Of a stretch of 64,000 nt of DNA, positions 23,801 through 36,010 are shown piece by piece; positions within the stretch are counted from its first letter, which is position 1; each line of letters starts with the position of its first letter. The notes beneath the pieces are model-generated. The model saw nothing but the letters and a program-made list of their open reading frames with translations, did not search any database and was not told where the DNA came from. Position numbers and translations under genes: made by a program. Source of the DNA: Przewalskia tangutica (lineage: Eukaryota > Streptophyta > Magnoliopsida > Solanales > Solanaceae). Location: contig CM056732.1 of assembly GCA_029844215.1 (NCBI GenBank), positions 26,103,501-26,167,500 on the forward strand. Reading direction: 5' to 3'.

Positions 23801-26800
23801 TTACTTACGTCAGTAATGATGTAGACTAGCTTAATATGTAATGTATAATGTTGTTTCATCTTTGCAAGTCATAATTTGTGATAGTTTGATCATGTGATTA
23901 TGGTTCTGTTTTACATGTTTTGAGATCATATGAGTAGTGACATTAGTCTTAGCTTCTTTGCGGAGGCAAATACATATTTATTGACTTAGTTGTATATCTT
24001 TGTGTTTAAATGAGTGGCATGGAATAGTTTTTGCTCCAGGTCTATACTAGCATGTTTGTATGCCTGTGTGTATTTAGGATAACAAAGGGTATAAGAATGG
24101 AAAGAGGTAGGGGGAGGGGGGGGGGGGTGATTGTGTGACGAGGGTCATTCTTTTACTTGTTTAGGATTATATGAAATGCAGTACTATATAAGATCATGTC
24201 TTGTTTGGTTTAGAAATGTGTCTGTCAATCATTGTATGCAGCTGGTTCACATGTGAGAACACTACATTGATCATTTCATGTTCTGTTTTAAAGGGATTAT
24301 ACCTGATAGATGGTCTGGGCATGACTCTGTACCGCTTTTGGTTTTATTGATCTTATATGTGTGAAGCTTTATCTTGGCTGGTTACTTGACCTCTTTCTGT
24401 CCTTGCACATTTGATGGGATTAGTTGTATATTTGTTCTGCCTAATTGAGGGTCACCCTGTCCAAATGCATAAAACTGTGTGTTTAGCTTTATTTGAGCAA
24501 GTTGTGGACTTCTGAAATGCAGTTGGTGTTTAGCCATCTGCCTCTTCTCATATTTGTGTCTTAATTAAGTGACCATGTGCTAGGATGACCTTAAAAATAT
24601 CAACACCTCCCCAAGATGTATATGAAGCCCTTTTGAATTGATCTGTGCTTTATTCTATCTGCCAGTCTACATCAAGCCTAACCTGTCTGGCTCCTTTAAG
24701 TTATGGTCTAGTAGTGCTTCCACATTTGTCTTACATAAGCTAAGGTTGAATCAATATGTTTCCTAGTTTCTGAACATCTATGCATATGGCCTTTCTCCCC
24801 TTCTTGCTTAAACTGAGCTTCTAAATCATAGGATCATGTAATGTTGTCTGATGCTAATACATCCCTTACTGGCCCTCTCCTAGAAATGCCAACACTGACC
24901 TGTAGGATGGCATCACTCAATTAGCTTCATTGTGTTCAAAAATCATGTAGCCTGAATTAAAGTTCTGCATGTCTAGGCCTCTATAACCCTGCATATGTAA
25001 GACACCACTCCTGCATGACCATTCAGTCATGTGTTTTGCCTTTCCATGACTGTTTATATCACTTGCCTATTTGTCCTTGTCTATCTTAAAAGTATGACTA
25101 TTTTTTTGGTTTAGACAGTCAGATATTAGTGGATATGTGTTAGAGTTTGGCCATATCTGGTTCTGTAGGCCTATCTGTTTGCTCACAATACTTGCTTTAC
25201 TTGGTTTAGTGTCAAATTGTTGAGTAATGTGGCATGAATGGGATCTTGTATGCTTGGTCTAGCTGAGATGATTCTGCACCTTTGAGAATGTTCCTTGTTA
25301 ATGGCTATTTACCCTGTTTCTTTTATGCCTGTAAATCTGTCAAGTTAGTTATGCATTTAGCCTGCTTGATATGGTGTGAAAGTATATCCAGTATGGGAGT
25401 TAATTATACATGCTTGTAGCTAGCCTTGTCCTCTTCTTTTTTCCGCATTTTTCTTTGGTTTAACTGAATAGTTATCTTGTTTTAAAATGCCCATGAATAC
25501 CATTGTTCTTGCTTGTGACAAGAGATCTGATTCCACTCTTTTTACCACCTATATGTACTGTTATGTGTGCAAAAATGGTATATCCCAAGGTATAAGACCT
25601 AAGTATGCACTAGGTGTATATGGAGACTGTATATTCTTAACTATACTATGTATATTCGTGACATCTTGTGTATGCTAACCCCTACATGTCTAAGTGTATA
25701 TCAGCCTTGTACTTTTGTCTGTTTATGAATGGGCTTGTGTGTTCATATATTTTAATCTGTGTGTATTGGGCTCATCTTCCTTTTTCCTGCGATTCCAAAT
25801 TGATGGGCCTTCTTGTATGTTGGTGTTGTCTGGTCTGTCTTAAGCCCAGACCTGAATCGAGTTGTTTGAATATTTATTTTTTGGGGCCTACTATTTTGTC
25901 TAGCCTTAACCAATTAAAGATGTAGGATAAAAATGTTAATTTTATATTTGATTATAGTTAATATAATTAGATGTTTTACTAACTGATCTGTGTGTTTTCC
26001 CCTTTCCTTGTGCATGTCTCGTGGGCCTGTGGGCCCACACCTCATTGATTCATGACTGTTTGAGCTGGTGGGTCTGAGGCCCAACAACACATTATAAAAT
26101 CTGAGTCCGGCAGCTTGAAGGCCCAGTCATGGATGTAAATGATATGAATATTTGAAGGAAGGATCAACCATGGGTAAAAATGGTATAGATAAAATTAGGA
26201 TTTCCTTTTATAACGGAACTGGTGGACCGGTATACCCACCAGCCCGTTTTGCTTTATTTTTTATTTTCTTGTATTGATATTTGCTACTTGTAAAACACAT
26301 AAATATTATTGGAACATTAAATTAGAATCTAGTTATAAGATTTGCTATATTCTATTCGCTTTTAAAAAAATAAAGAATTATTTCTTTCTGATAATAAAAA
26401 TATGTTTTAATATTCTCGGTCATTTCTCCTATGATACATGCTTTTTGAAACACAATTTCAAAATACTAAAGGTTGATTTGAAATAAGTTGATATAGATGT
26501 GTAAAAGATTTTTCCAAATTCGGCTTAAGTTTAAATCAAGCTTTGAAGTAATTTGCTCTTATACTAGGCTTTTAAGTGTTTTCAATAAAGTTAAAAATTT
26601 CTTTATAAATCGTAGTTTGGGTTAAGGGAACAAGCCCTTTATCGGTTGGCCTCTTTTAATTTTTTTATTTGATTAAAGTTATTTTTTAATTCTCTACTTT
26701 ACATAAAAGAAACAAGTATTGTATTATCACTTTGGTAAAAACAAAAGAAATCATATTTCCAAAAAGAAATTTTGCAGAGAGGATTTTTGTGCTCAATTTT

Positions 26801-27090
26801 TCTCAAGTGTGTAAAAAGCTATTTTTTGGCGGAAGATTTTTGAATGACAATTGTATTTGCAATATTTTAAACACTTAAGCAATTATATATTATATAAGAC
26901 CCGAGGTAAATTATATGTTACGGATCCTTAATATCGGGGTGCCTAACACCTTTCCTGGGGGATCATTTGAACCCTTACCCGAACTATAGTTGCTTTAGGA
27001 TTTTTCTTTGTTTTTGAAAAATCTTAAAAGAATAAGATTTTCCTATTTTTTCTTATAAAGTAGGTGGCGACACTAAAAAAATTAATAATC
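23800..27090 (+). repeat. Tat/Ogre-type LTR-like sequence inside the outer element
   Basis: This AT-rich, T-strand-biased DNA has no coding signal. Near its right end (26930-27075) it contains GGGGTGCCTAACACCTTTCC, GAACCCTTACCCGAACT and GGTGGCGACACT, a combination typical of Tat/Ogre LTR 3' ends and similar in order to 40160-40320 in this window. The left boundary is not visible; 23800 marks only where the composition changes. It separates the outer element's leader and element B from its gag-pol relic, so it is probably an insertion. A G-run of about 13 lies near 24111-24127. Confidence 0.4.
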
Positions 27091-27099
27091 TTAAGAGTC

Positions 27100-30000
27100 C
27101 ATGAGTTATTCAGTAGTTTTTATGCCAACGCGTAAAAGTGAACAATACACATCTGGCTCTCTGCCACATGCCAGTGTATGTCATAAGACCTTTAATAATC
27201 CAGTTTACGGTAAGTGTGGTAAGAGGCACCCGGGGGAGTGTCGCATGAGTATGGACCGTTCAATGAGCTCACTTTCAGAGAGATTGTCCATCAGCGAGGC
27301 AAAGTACAAGAGGTAGTGTGACTCAATCCACAAATTCAGCAGACCCTCAAAATTCTCAGGCCTAATCAGAACGTTGCCCAGCTAAGTCCGTTAACAAAAG
27401 CGGAGGTCCAAACCTCTTGTATGCACTAACATATCATCAATATACAGATGCTCGTGCAGATGTGGTCTATACTAACCGTTTTTACTTTTGACATTTATGC
27501 CTTTATAGATTCTAGATCCACTCTATCATACGTAACCCCATTTATTACTAAGAAATTTAGGATAGAACCAGAAAATTGCATGAACCCTTTGAAGTATCCA
27601 CTCCAGTTGGAGAGTCAGTTGTAGCTAGACGAGCATATATGGGTTGTCCATTTTAGGTCTATCACTGTATTATAGTAACCGATCTGGTAGAGTTGAAAAT
27701 GTAGACTTCTATCAAAGATTTAATATACTTAGTTATGGATAATAATATTATTTATAAATAAAAATCTTAATCTAGAGTGAAACTCTAATCATTAAAATTA
27801 AGTATTTCACGATCAAGCCTGGGCAAGATCACGGGTTCATTGGGATGTTGATTTATGACGGATCAACTCGCCTAGCCCAAACCAACCCATCATCAAAATC
27901 ACTCTTGCCCAAACCCATAAAATTCGCTGTCATGTCATTCGGCTCAGCTAATTTTGCCACCCCTACTTCTATGTAATCATGGGCATTGATTGATTGTCTT
28001 CATGTTATGCCACAATAGACTATAGAACCAAAATTGTGAGTTTTGAATTTCTCGGTGAACCAGTCATAGAATGGAAGGGTTATGCAGTAGCACCCATAAA
28101 TAGGTTTATTTCCTATAATAAAGCTAGAAATATGATATCCAACGGGTACATTTACCATCTAGTCTGCGTTAGAGATACAGATACCCATACCCCAACCCTT
28201 CAGTCAGTACCAGTTGTCAATGAGTTTCCTGAAGTTTTTCTCGAAGATCTTTCCGGAGTCCCTCCCGATAGGGAGATTGACTTTGGAATTGATTTACTTC
28301 TCGAAACTAAGCCGATATCTATTTCGTCATACAAAATGGCTCCAAAAGAACTAAATGGATTAAAAGCCTAGTTGAAAGACCTTATTGATAAAGGGTTTAT
28401 TAGACCACGTGACTCACATTGGGGTGTACCAGTATTATTTGTTCGAAAGAAGGATGGATCATCAGATACGACATCGACTATCGCCAGTTAAACAAGGTCA
28501 CTATTAAGAACAAATATCATCTTCTCATAATCGATGACTTATTTGATCAACTTCATGGTGCCCAGTGTTATTATAATATTGACCTCAGATCAGGGTACCA
28601 TCAGCTTAAAGTTAAGGAAGTTGACATCCCGAAAACCGCCTTCAGAACTCGCTATGGTCATTTCGAGTTTTGTGTTTTGTCGTTCGGATCAAGAATGCAC
28701 CACCTGCTTTTATGGATCTTATGAACATGATCTTCAAGTTTTATCTTGAGCTTTCAATCATTGTCTTCATGAATGATATTCTAGTCTATTCTTATAGCGA
28801 GCATGATCATGTAAAACATCTCGTAATAGTGTCATGACATTTCAGATAGCAAGCTCTATGAAAAAATTTCCAAGTGTGAATTTTGGCTAAAGTCAGTAGC
28901 ATTCTTAGGCCATGTAATTTCAGGCGAAGGCATCCAAGTTGATTTTCAGAAAATAGAAGTTGTAAAGAATTGGTCCAAACCCACTTTTGCTACAGAGATA
29001 TGAAGTTTCTTGGGTTTGGCAGGCTATTACATGTGCTTCGTAGAAGGGTTTTCTTCCATCTCAACTCTATCGACTAGATTAACTCGTAAGAGAGTTAAAT
29101 TTCATGGTCGATGTCAGGAGAGTAGTTTCGAGGAATTGAAAATGACCGACTTCGCCTAGTATTAATATCGCCGTATGAACCGGTTGTTCGTAGGTATCGC
29201 GACGCATCGTGAATCGTCTTCGATATGTTTTAACGCAAAGATTGTAAGGTTACGGCTTACGATCCGCACACCTTAAGCTTCATGAGAAGAACTATCTGAC
29301 TAACAATTTAGTATTGGCAGCCATTATTTTCATGCTCAAGATATGGCGCCACTATTTGTATGGATTCACATTGACATTTTCACAGATCACAAAAGCCTTC
29401 AAGAATTTTCAAGAATGGAGTTAAATCTAGTAGAGGAGATAACTCAATTGATAAAAGATTATGATGTTGATGTTCTCAAGATCTCGAGAAAAGGAATGTG
29501 GTGGCCGATGCTATTAGTTGGTGATTCATGGAAGCTTAGTTCACGCTGAAGAAGGAAAGAGGACCATGACGCATGAAATTCACTAACTAGCCACCTAGTG
29601 AGTTTCACTCATGGACTAATACGGTGGTTTTTTTTTCCGTAACAAGTTTGAATCCTCCTTAGTATTAGAGGTAAGGAGAAACAATTTAATGATTCTTATT
29701 TGTTGCAAATTGAAAGAGGTATTCACAAGCACAAGACAACGACTTTTGAACAAGGGGGAGATTATGGTACCTTGAGGTACCGAGACAGGTTGTGTGTCCC
29801 GGATGTAGACAGGATCAGAGAGCGAATCATGGCAGAAGCACACAATTCTTTGTATTCTATCATTCATGCGCTACGAAGATATATCATGACCTTAAAGAAA
29901 TTTATTGGTGAAACGATATGAAGAGGAATGTGGCCGACTTCGTAGCCAAGTGTCCAACTTTTCAGTAAGTGAAAGCCGAACACCATAGACCTGGTAGGTT

Positions 30001-31030
30001 GGCTCAGAATATTGATATTCCTATTTGAAACGGGAGATGATAAACATGGACTTTATAACAGGTCTACCTCACTCATCCCTCGATTTGGGTGATTGTGGAC
30101 AGACTTACTAAATCAACACAGTTTTTTCCAGTCAAGACCATAGATTCAGTAAAGGATTATGCCAACTTATATATTCAAGAAATTGTCAGGCTTCATGGGA
30201 CCCCAATGTCCATTATTTCGGATCGTGGTGCTCAGTTCACAACACAATTTTAGAATTCTTTCCAGAAAGGATTGGGTACCAAGGTAAAATCTCAGCGCAA
30301 CTTTTCATCCTCATATAGATGGCTAGGCAGAGCGAACTATTCAGACTTTCGAGGACATGTTAAGAGCATGTATCTTAGATTTCAAAGGTAATTGGGATGA
30401 TCATTTGCCTCTCATTGACTTTGCTTATAATAACAGTTATCATGCTAGTATCCAAATGGCACAATTCAAAGCTATGTATAGGCAAAGATATAGGCCGCCA
30501 ATTGATTTGTTCGAAGTTAGTGAAGCAGGATTGTTAGGACCGCACTCGTCCATCAAAGCATGAAAAAGTCAAGTTGATTCGTGAGCGCTGAGCACGCCGT
30601 AGTCGCCAAAAGTACTATTCGACGCGAGGCATGTAGACTTAGAGTTTCAAGTCGAGATCGCGCTTCGAAAGTTTCACTTACGGCGCGCCACGAGGTTTGG
30701 AAAGAAAGGGAAGTTCACCCCGATATATCTGACCGCATAAGATCACGCGAGCTGGCCGTTGTCTCATGAGCGTGAATTGCCAAAAGATTTAATTGTCAGA
30801 TACCCAATATTTCATGTATCTATGTCGAGGAAGTGCGCGAGATATGTCGCTGGTTGTCCCTACCAAATCAATCATAGTTAAGGACGACCTAACCTATAAA
30901 GAGGTCATCGTGGCCATTTGGATCGTTAGATTCAAGTCGAGGACTAACGGTTGTTCAAGCGGAATTGTTGTGAGAAGTCGAAAGTCGAGAAGGATACATG
31001 GGAAGTCGAAGTTTCAGATATTCACACTTA
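27100..31030 (+). pseudogene. gag-pol relic of the outer element (chromovirus)
   Basis: Gag zinc-knuckle part: YGKCGKRHPGECR near 27210-27250. Protease: DARADVVYTNRF and the segment around 27490-28000, split by a MITE. The post-protease motif SSCYATIDYRTKIVSFEFLG is intact at 27997-28056. RT: DKGFIRP near 28390, DYRQLNKVTIKNKY near 28478, DDLFDQL, then IDLRSGYHQLK and KTAFRTRYGHFEF to about 28670; the YxDD box is changed to FMNDILVYS near 28765. RNase H (about 29150-29540) is badly decayed. Integrase: GNWDDHLPLIDFAYNNSYHAS near 30388-30450, which contains the final catalytic-core region, then PIDLFEVSEAGLLGP. C-terminal end: DMSLVVPTKSIIVKDDLTYKE at 30840-30903. Multiple frameshifts and stops make it non-functional. 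Confidence 0.85.
27713..27964. mobile_element. hAT-type MITE (252 bp) inserted in the protease
   Basis: The insertion splits the conserved protease segment exactly and is flanked by a perfect 8-bp duplication ACTTCTAT (27705-27712 and 27965-27972), the duplication length of hAT elements. The right end reads CTAATTTTGCCACCCCT, whose complement AGGGGTGGCAAAATTAG is a familiar hAT-type terminal sequence. The left end begins CAAAGATTTAAT and does not pair well, so that terminal repeat is degraded. It contains no ORF. Removing it restores colinearity of the flanking protease. Confidence 0.8.
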
Positions 31031-31280
31031 TTTAAGGAGCAATAAGAAAGCGTACAAGGTAAATATCTTCAGTATTCATGTCATGTCCTGTGCGTATCCA
31101 TGTCTCATGTTTTACATTCATGTATTGATTACTCATGTCTCAAGCCCCCATATTCATGTTTTGAGGTAATCATGTCATTCAGTCTCCATGTTCCATGTCA
31201 CGTTTCTTCATGTTCATGTACTCATGCTAAGTCCAGTCTCATTCCTAACCATGACACATCATTCAAGGATGAATGATCCT

Positions 31281-31293
31281 AAGAGAGAGATAT
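31281..31293 (+). promoter_or_regulatory. Polypurine tract of the outer element
   Basis: AAGAGAGAGATAT lies immediately before the 3' LTR start TGTAACACC at 31294, as expected for plus-strand priming. Confidence 0.7.
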
Positions 31294-32218
31294 TGTAACA
31301 CCTCATACTGTCAGGCTAAGGTTTGACCCGTATGATGGGAACATGGAACCAAGAGGAGGAGTATATGAAGTATTTTTAAAACTAATCAAGTCATAAGAAT
31401 AGTTTTTGGGCAGAGTATAGTAGGAAGCTACTCTATGGATCATGTTTTCAGGTGAGTTTGTACCAGATCTCAGTTAAAAAAGGTATACGAGAAATTATAT
31501 AAGTAATTTATGAAAACCTAAAAATGAAAGTCATAGCCCTTTGAAATACCTTCCATCGGTATATGGTGGAAGTGAAACGAACATCTATACAAAAAGTAAT
31601 GATTATTTTACTTAAGGGTCGCAGAGTAGTCTGTCGGAGTCGCATATACGATATGTGACACAGAATACATTTTGCGATGCATCTCCTATTGCATTTTGGG
31701 CTAAATTTACATCCTGAAGCTCCTAACCTTTTGTTTCAATGTGCGGAAGCATCTGTGTCCGCAGAAGGCCATCCGTGACGCGGATGCCAGCGCATATTCT
31801 CTCGAAACTCATTTAAAGTCGCGTTTTTTCAAATTTTATTCCATATTTCAGTTCTCCAAAGCCCTAGAATGACTTTTCTCTCCCATCATCATCCTCTCAC
31901 ATCAAGGTAAGTCTCTCTCATGTATTCCTAAGTAATTCTAACACTTATACATTAATTCTTAACAAGATTTCCACGCTATAATTTTCAAGTAAACCTTTCT
32001 CAAGGTTTCAAGTTCAGAGTTTTGGGTTTCTTCTTCAAAAGTTCAGACCTTTTATTCAAGTTTTGGAGCAACTAAGGTATGTATAACTTCTATCCACGTA
32101 TGGTAACATCATTGTTCTTCCCCACGCCACGTTCATCCATGAACCATGAATTCTTATAACTTAGGATTTTATTCCAAGTTCATGATAACCCTAAACTAAA
32201 TGTGTCATGATATACCAT
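31294..32218 (+). repeat. 3' LTR of outer element, truncated by the CACTA insertion
   Basis: It begins TGTAACACCTCATACTG and is colinear with 495-1411. It stops in the middle at CATGATATACCAT, where the CACTA terminal sequence begins; in the 5' copy the LTR continues without a break (CCATGATTATATTTC). The remaining part of this LTR is not found downstream, so a deletion followed or accompanied the CACTA insertion. Confidence 0.8.
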
Positions 32219-33595
32219 CACTACAAGAAAACGACTTACTATGATGCTTAAAAATTATTATCTGAGGCGACGATGATTTTTGTAAGTGTCCTAGTTGCCG
32301 GTGTCACCGTAGGTCCTTCATCGATGACGGTTTAAATAATTGTCACATAATATGTGACGGGCATAAACCGTCACACATTTGGTTGTTGACTTTGACTATT
32401 TTCCATTTTTTTATTTTTTTCCCGGGAATTTACAAATTTTGGCAGTAAATATTTTAATTTTTATTAATTTAATATATTTTTTGGCGGTACATTCTTAAAT
32501 AAATTTTAATTTTAATTAATTTAATTTAAATATACAACAATTGCAGAAAATTTGATTTTGACGCATTTTGTATTTAATAATTAATTTAATTTAATTAATT
32601 GTTTTTTTAATTTTTCAATAATAGTTAAATCATGGAGAATGGCATATTGTAACTAAAATGCAACTAATTAATAAAATCATTTTAATACATAATATTGAAA
32701 CATTTACGATTGTAACTAAAATATAACTAATTAATCAAACATGTTACAAATCTTCTTGTTCCCAAATGTATCCAAAACAAAATATTTTACAAAACAAAAT
32801 GAGCCGAACTACATATTATCTAAATATCATGGCGCGAATAACCATCAGAGTAATGAGAATCTTTGAAAATGACGTGCCTACTCAATCCGAACCTCATCAA
32901 GCTCATGCTGTGAAAAAACTTCTTTTCCATTGTACTGTTAAACACAATAGAGATCAATTAAAATTTCTAATCATAATTAGGTTATTCTAATATAATTACA
33001 TCCAAATATAATTCAACATGTTAGATCAATTATAATACACAATAGAGATTAATTAAAGTATATATAGACAAGTACATAAACAAGAAATAATGTTAGATAA
33101 CTTATATTTTTTGGCAGCAGAGATAAATCATTCATGAGGTCTTTAATGAAATGCAACATATAGTAACTACACTGTGATCCATTAGGTTGTTGTGGTACCT
33201 TAAAGAAAATTTAACTCAAACATTTACTTTACTGAATAAATTTGAATTTACATTACATACAAGTGAATTAATCAAGAGTTTTTCAGGTGTATCATGGTGT
33301 AAATAGCAGGAATGTAAACAAGATGAGAACAAATACACCATCGACACACTGCAAAGAGGAGAAAAGGAAAGAGGTATCATGCATTTACATTGTAACTCTT
33401 TGAAGTTTGACTCTATGTGTGAAAAACATGTTAACAAGGAATCAAATACTCACCCAAGTACTATGAAAGAAATTTCCATACGATCATCTCACCATCATGC
33501 TTTAGTATTTAAAGTCTCTCTATTCCCTTTTTATAAATCGAAAGCGTGAATCATATAGAGACGAGTATGTTATTTTGATGCAACTGACAAGTTCA

Positions 33596-33596
<1 letters not shown>

Positions 33597-33638
<42 letters not shown>
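33597..33638. repeat. (TA)n microsatellite
   Basis: An uninterrupted TA dinucleotide run of about 20 units lies in the non-coding part of the CACTA element. Confidence 0.95.
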
Positions 33639-33639
<1 letters not shown>

Positions 33640-34471
33640 CTAGTTACTAGATAGAGTGAACTTCACACTTATGTGGCTGAAAGAAAGTAAATCTAAACTT
33701 GAAAATCTTCATTAGCAAATCTAAGAAATCTCACTGTGGGGAATTTCTCCTCAACTAGTCAGCTCAGTGCACACTACAAACACAGTAGCTAGTATATTAC
33801 ATGATAGACATCACACAATATTCCTATGGTCAAGCTTAATACGTATCTAATTCCTTTGATAATTTGAGCAAGTTATATGTGATGAGGTCTTTAACTACAC
33901 TTCATGGTTTAAACATATAGCACTTTAAAAAATAAAATACATTCTGATTTTTTCACATAAACTGCAGGTTTCAGCCTAATTTACAGATAGATTTTAGCCT
34001 AATTTATGCATGTGTTTCACTTAATTTATGTGTTTCAAATTTAATTTATAGACAAATTTCAAATTACTTAAACAACTATCACAAAGTATCAAATATTCAA
34101 GGTGATTAAGATTCAGTTGACATACAAAAGTCAAATGGACCTCTATGAACAATTTCCAAGTTAACAGAGAAAGTTTAACTTAGTTTTCCAATTTAGATTA
34201 TGCTATTAGCACACAATAGTTAGCACAAATATTCTGAACTTCTCATCTTTTACCTAGATATGCATTTGAAATAAATTAAATGTATTTTAAACATACAGCG
34301 GTAGCATGAACATATAGATAGATGCAAACAGTCTCTTAACTGAACAAATTTAAACTTACGTTACATGCAACTAAAGACTTGAATAAATGAAGTACCTTAA
34401 CAATTTTCAGCATTCTAGAAAAAGCTCATTTCTGATTATAACCTTTTTGAGTTGTGTACATGTGCATGACG

Positions 34472-35420
34472 CTATAAAAAATGACAAAATATTAGAACAT
34501 GCTTGTCAACATTCTTGAAATATAATTGACTAACAATATTAAAACAAGTTAGTAAATAATAACAAGTAAACGATACGTATTGTGTGATAAGTTTTACCAA
34601 GTCTTGATGAGGAGCATTATTAAGAGAATCCAAATAGTATACCTCAAATTTAGATACATCAAAAACAACCAATACCCAATGATTACTACAAATTATGTAT
34701 ATTCAGTATTTGTCAATCTAATTAAGGGAAAAAGAGACTTTAAATACAACATATAAAGAAAACAGAATTGACATACTGAGGATTATATGGCATGAAGATA
34801 TATTGTTCGTCTTTTCCTTTCAACAAACGATCACATAGACTTGCTGCCCTTTTTCCAGGTGGACTGTTTGGTTTACCTTTTGGATTTATATTTGCACACA
34901 CCAAATCAAGCAGCACAAACCCAAATGGTCGCACTCTTCTTATTCCCGACTGGTTGTATTTCTCATGCAACTAGCTAAAATAGAAACATAGCCAACAAAT
35001 GTCAAATGCAATCACAACAGAACAGAATGTAAAAAAATAGCCAATAAATTAAAAGATGTACCAAATGTAAACTTCAATTTGGTTAACACTTAACCAATCT
35101 ATTTTGAGTAATGCATCGTATTCGTCCTTGCTAATATGAGCTTTGACAGACTTTGTGGTCTCAAAAACAAAATCATCCACAAGCTATGACACTAAATAGT
35201 CTGTTGGCAACCTCATATCCACAATGTCCCCAAAAAGAGCAAGCACTTCATTATGTTCTCGCTGCACTCAATGTCGTGGTTTTTCTATCCGTGGAAGATT
35301 TCCAATTTTCTTTTTCCCTTTCTTCTTCACATTTTCTAAAACATCTATCTGATCATTCAACACCACCATATAACCATCATCAAACCGCAATCGCTGTCAG
35401 CGGTAGTCACGCATTTCACC
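34472..35420 (-). pseudogene. Ulp1/C48-type cysteine protease-like exons of the CACTA element
   Basis: On the minus strand, in order: a segment with HISKDEYDALLKIDWLSVNQIEVYIWYIF (about 35150-35060); a segment from 34970 to about 34770 with GFVLLDLVCANINPKGKPN and ending EQYIFMPYNPQ; and a segment from about 34685 with SNHWVLVVFDVSKFEVYYLD followed by SLNNAPHQDLVKLI. The HW and D residues match the His and Asp of the Ulp1 catalytic triad. The Cys box is not visible. Gaps between segments behave like introns. The first segment has in-frame stops. These domains occur in the second protein of many plant CACTA elements; their role in transposition is not known. Confidence 0.7.
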
Positions 35421-36010
35421 AACGATAAGCATTTGATCTTTCTTTGGTGATTTTTCCTGGCCACCAACGTCGTCCTTATCATCATTGTCAGCAAGTGGAG
35501 GTGCATAAGAACAAATGGCCATGTCTGAATGTTTAATATTCGCTTCTTTAACTTGGCCCCTCAGTTCCTCCAACTCACTCTCAACGTCAAACAATCGCTG
35601 CTCTAATCTCTTATTGCTTCCAGTCTCCGCGGATACATCATATGTGTGAAAGTACAAAGTAGTGATAAAATTTATATGCTCTCAGATATGACCATTTTTT
35701 GGAATCTTTTCATAGCTCTTGCAAGATGTCGTTCTTTCCACGAACCTTGAGTTTACCCTCTTCGACATCCTTTCTAATCCTTTCCAGTCAATACAATAAT
35801 GTAAGATAGAATTCAGGTGAGACATTTCATGAATAATGTTACATTTGTCAATTAAGGGATTCTGTATTCTTATAATTGAGAGCTTACAATTTCATTGACA
35901 ATAACTTCCACTTCCGTGTCAAATTTTCCATCTTTCATCATCCGAGCTTGCTTCCAAAGCTCACTCCTATCAATATTATTCTCTGAAACGCTTGACGAAG
36001 AGTAATCAGA
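35397..36010 (-). pseudogene. Transposase_24-like (Ptta/En/Spm) segment and following coiled coil
   Basis: Around 35970-35885 the minus strand reads DRSELWKQARMMKDGKFDTEVEVIVNEI, which has the pattern of the plant Transposase_24 domain (a W plus KDG box). Next come RIRKDVEEGKLKVRGKNDILQEL (about 35775-35705) and, after a probable intron, a charged helix with LEQRLFDVESELEELRGQVKEANIK (35610-35530), a likely coiled coil. Further upstream on the same strand, at about 36320-36270, the stretch YYRRLEKFVKSRLSEGF is followed by a GT donor-like site and could be an earlier exon. No complete frame is visible. Confidence 0.65.

Larger units (their letters stand above)
495..32218 (+). mobile_element. 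Outer chromovirus-type (Tekay-like) Ty3/gypsy element, dissected by nested insertions
   Basis: Two homologous LTR copies begin near 495 and at 31294 and can be followed in parallel for about 920 bp. A PBS-like site lies at 13015 and a gag-pol relic at 27100-31030, all in the same orientation. The simplest reading is one element interrupted by element A (inside its 5' LTR), element B and Tat-type LTR sequence (inside its 5' internal part), and a CACTA transposon (inside its 3' LTR). Domain order is gag zinc knuckle, protease, RT, RNase H, integrase, then a C-terminal segment with HVSMLRK-type motif usual in chromoviruses. The gag N-terminus is not recognised. Alternatively the two LTRs could belong to different insertions of one family; LTR-LTR divergence and the matching order favour one element. 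Confidence 0.6.

Noticed and set aside
24105..24130. G-run considered as a quadruplex or telomere-like element
   Set aside because: A single G homopolymer with short flanks; no repeated GGG tracts of telomeric type.
32766..32990. 74-codon plus-strand ORF in the CACTA element
   Set aside because: AT-rich chance frame, opposite to the element's coding strand, no domain.
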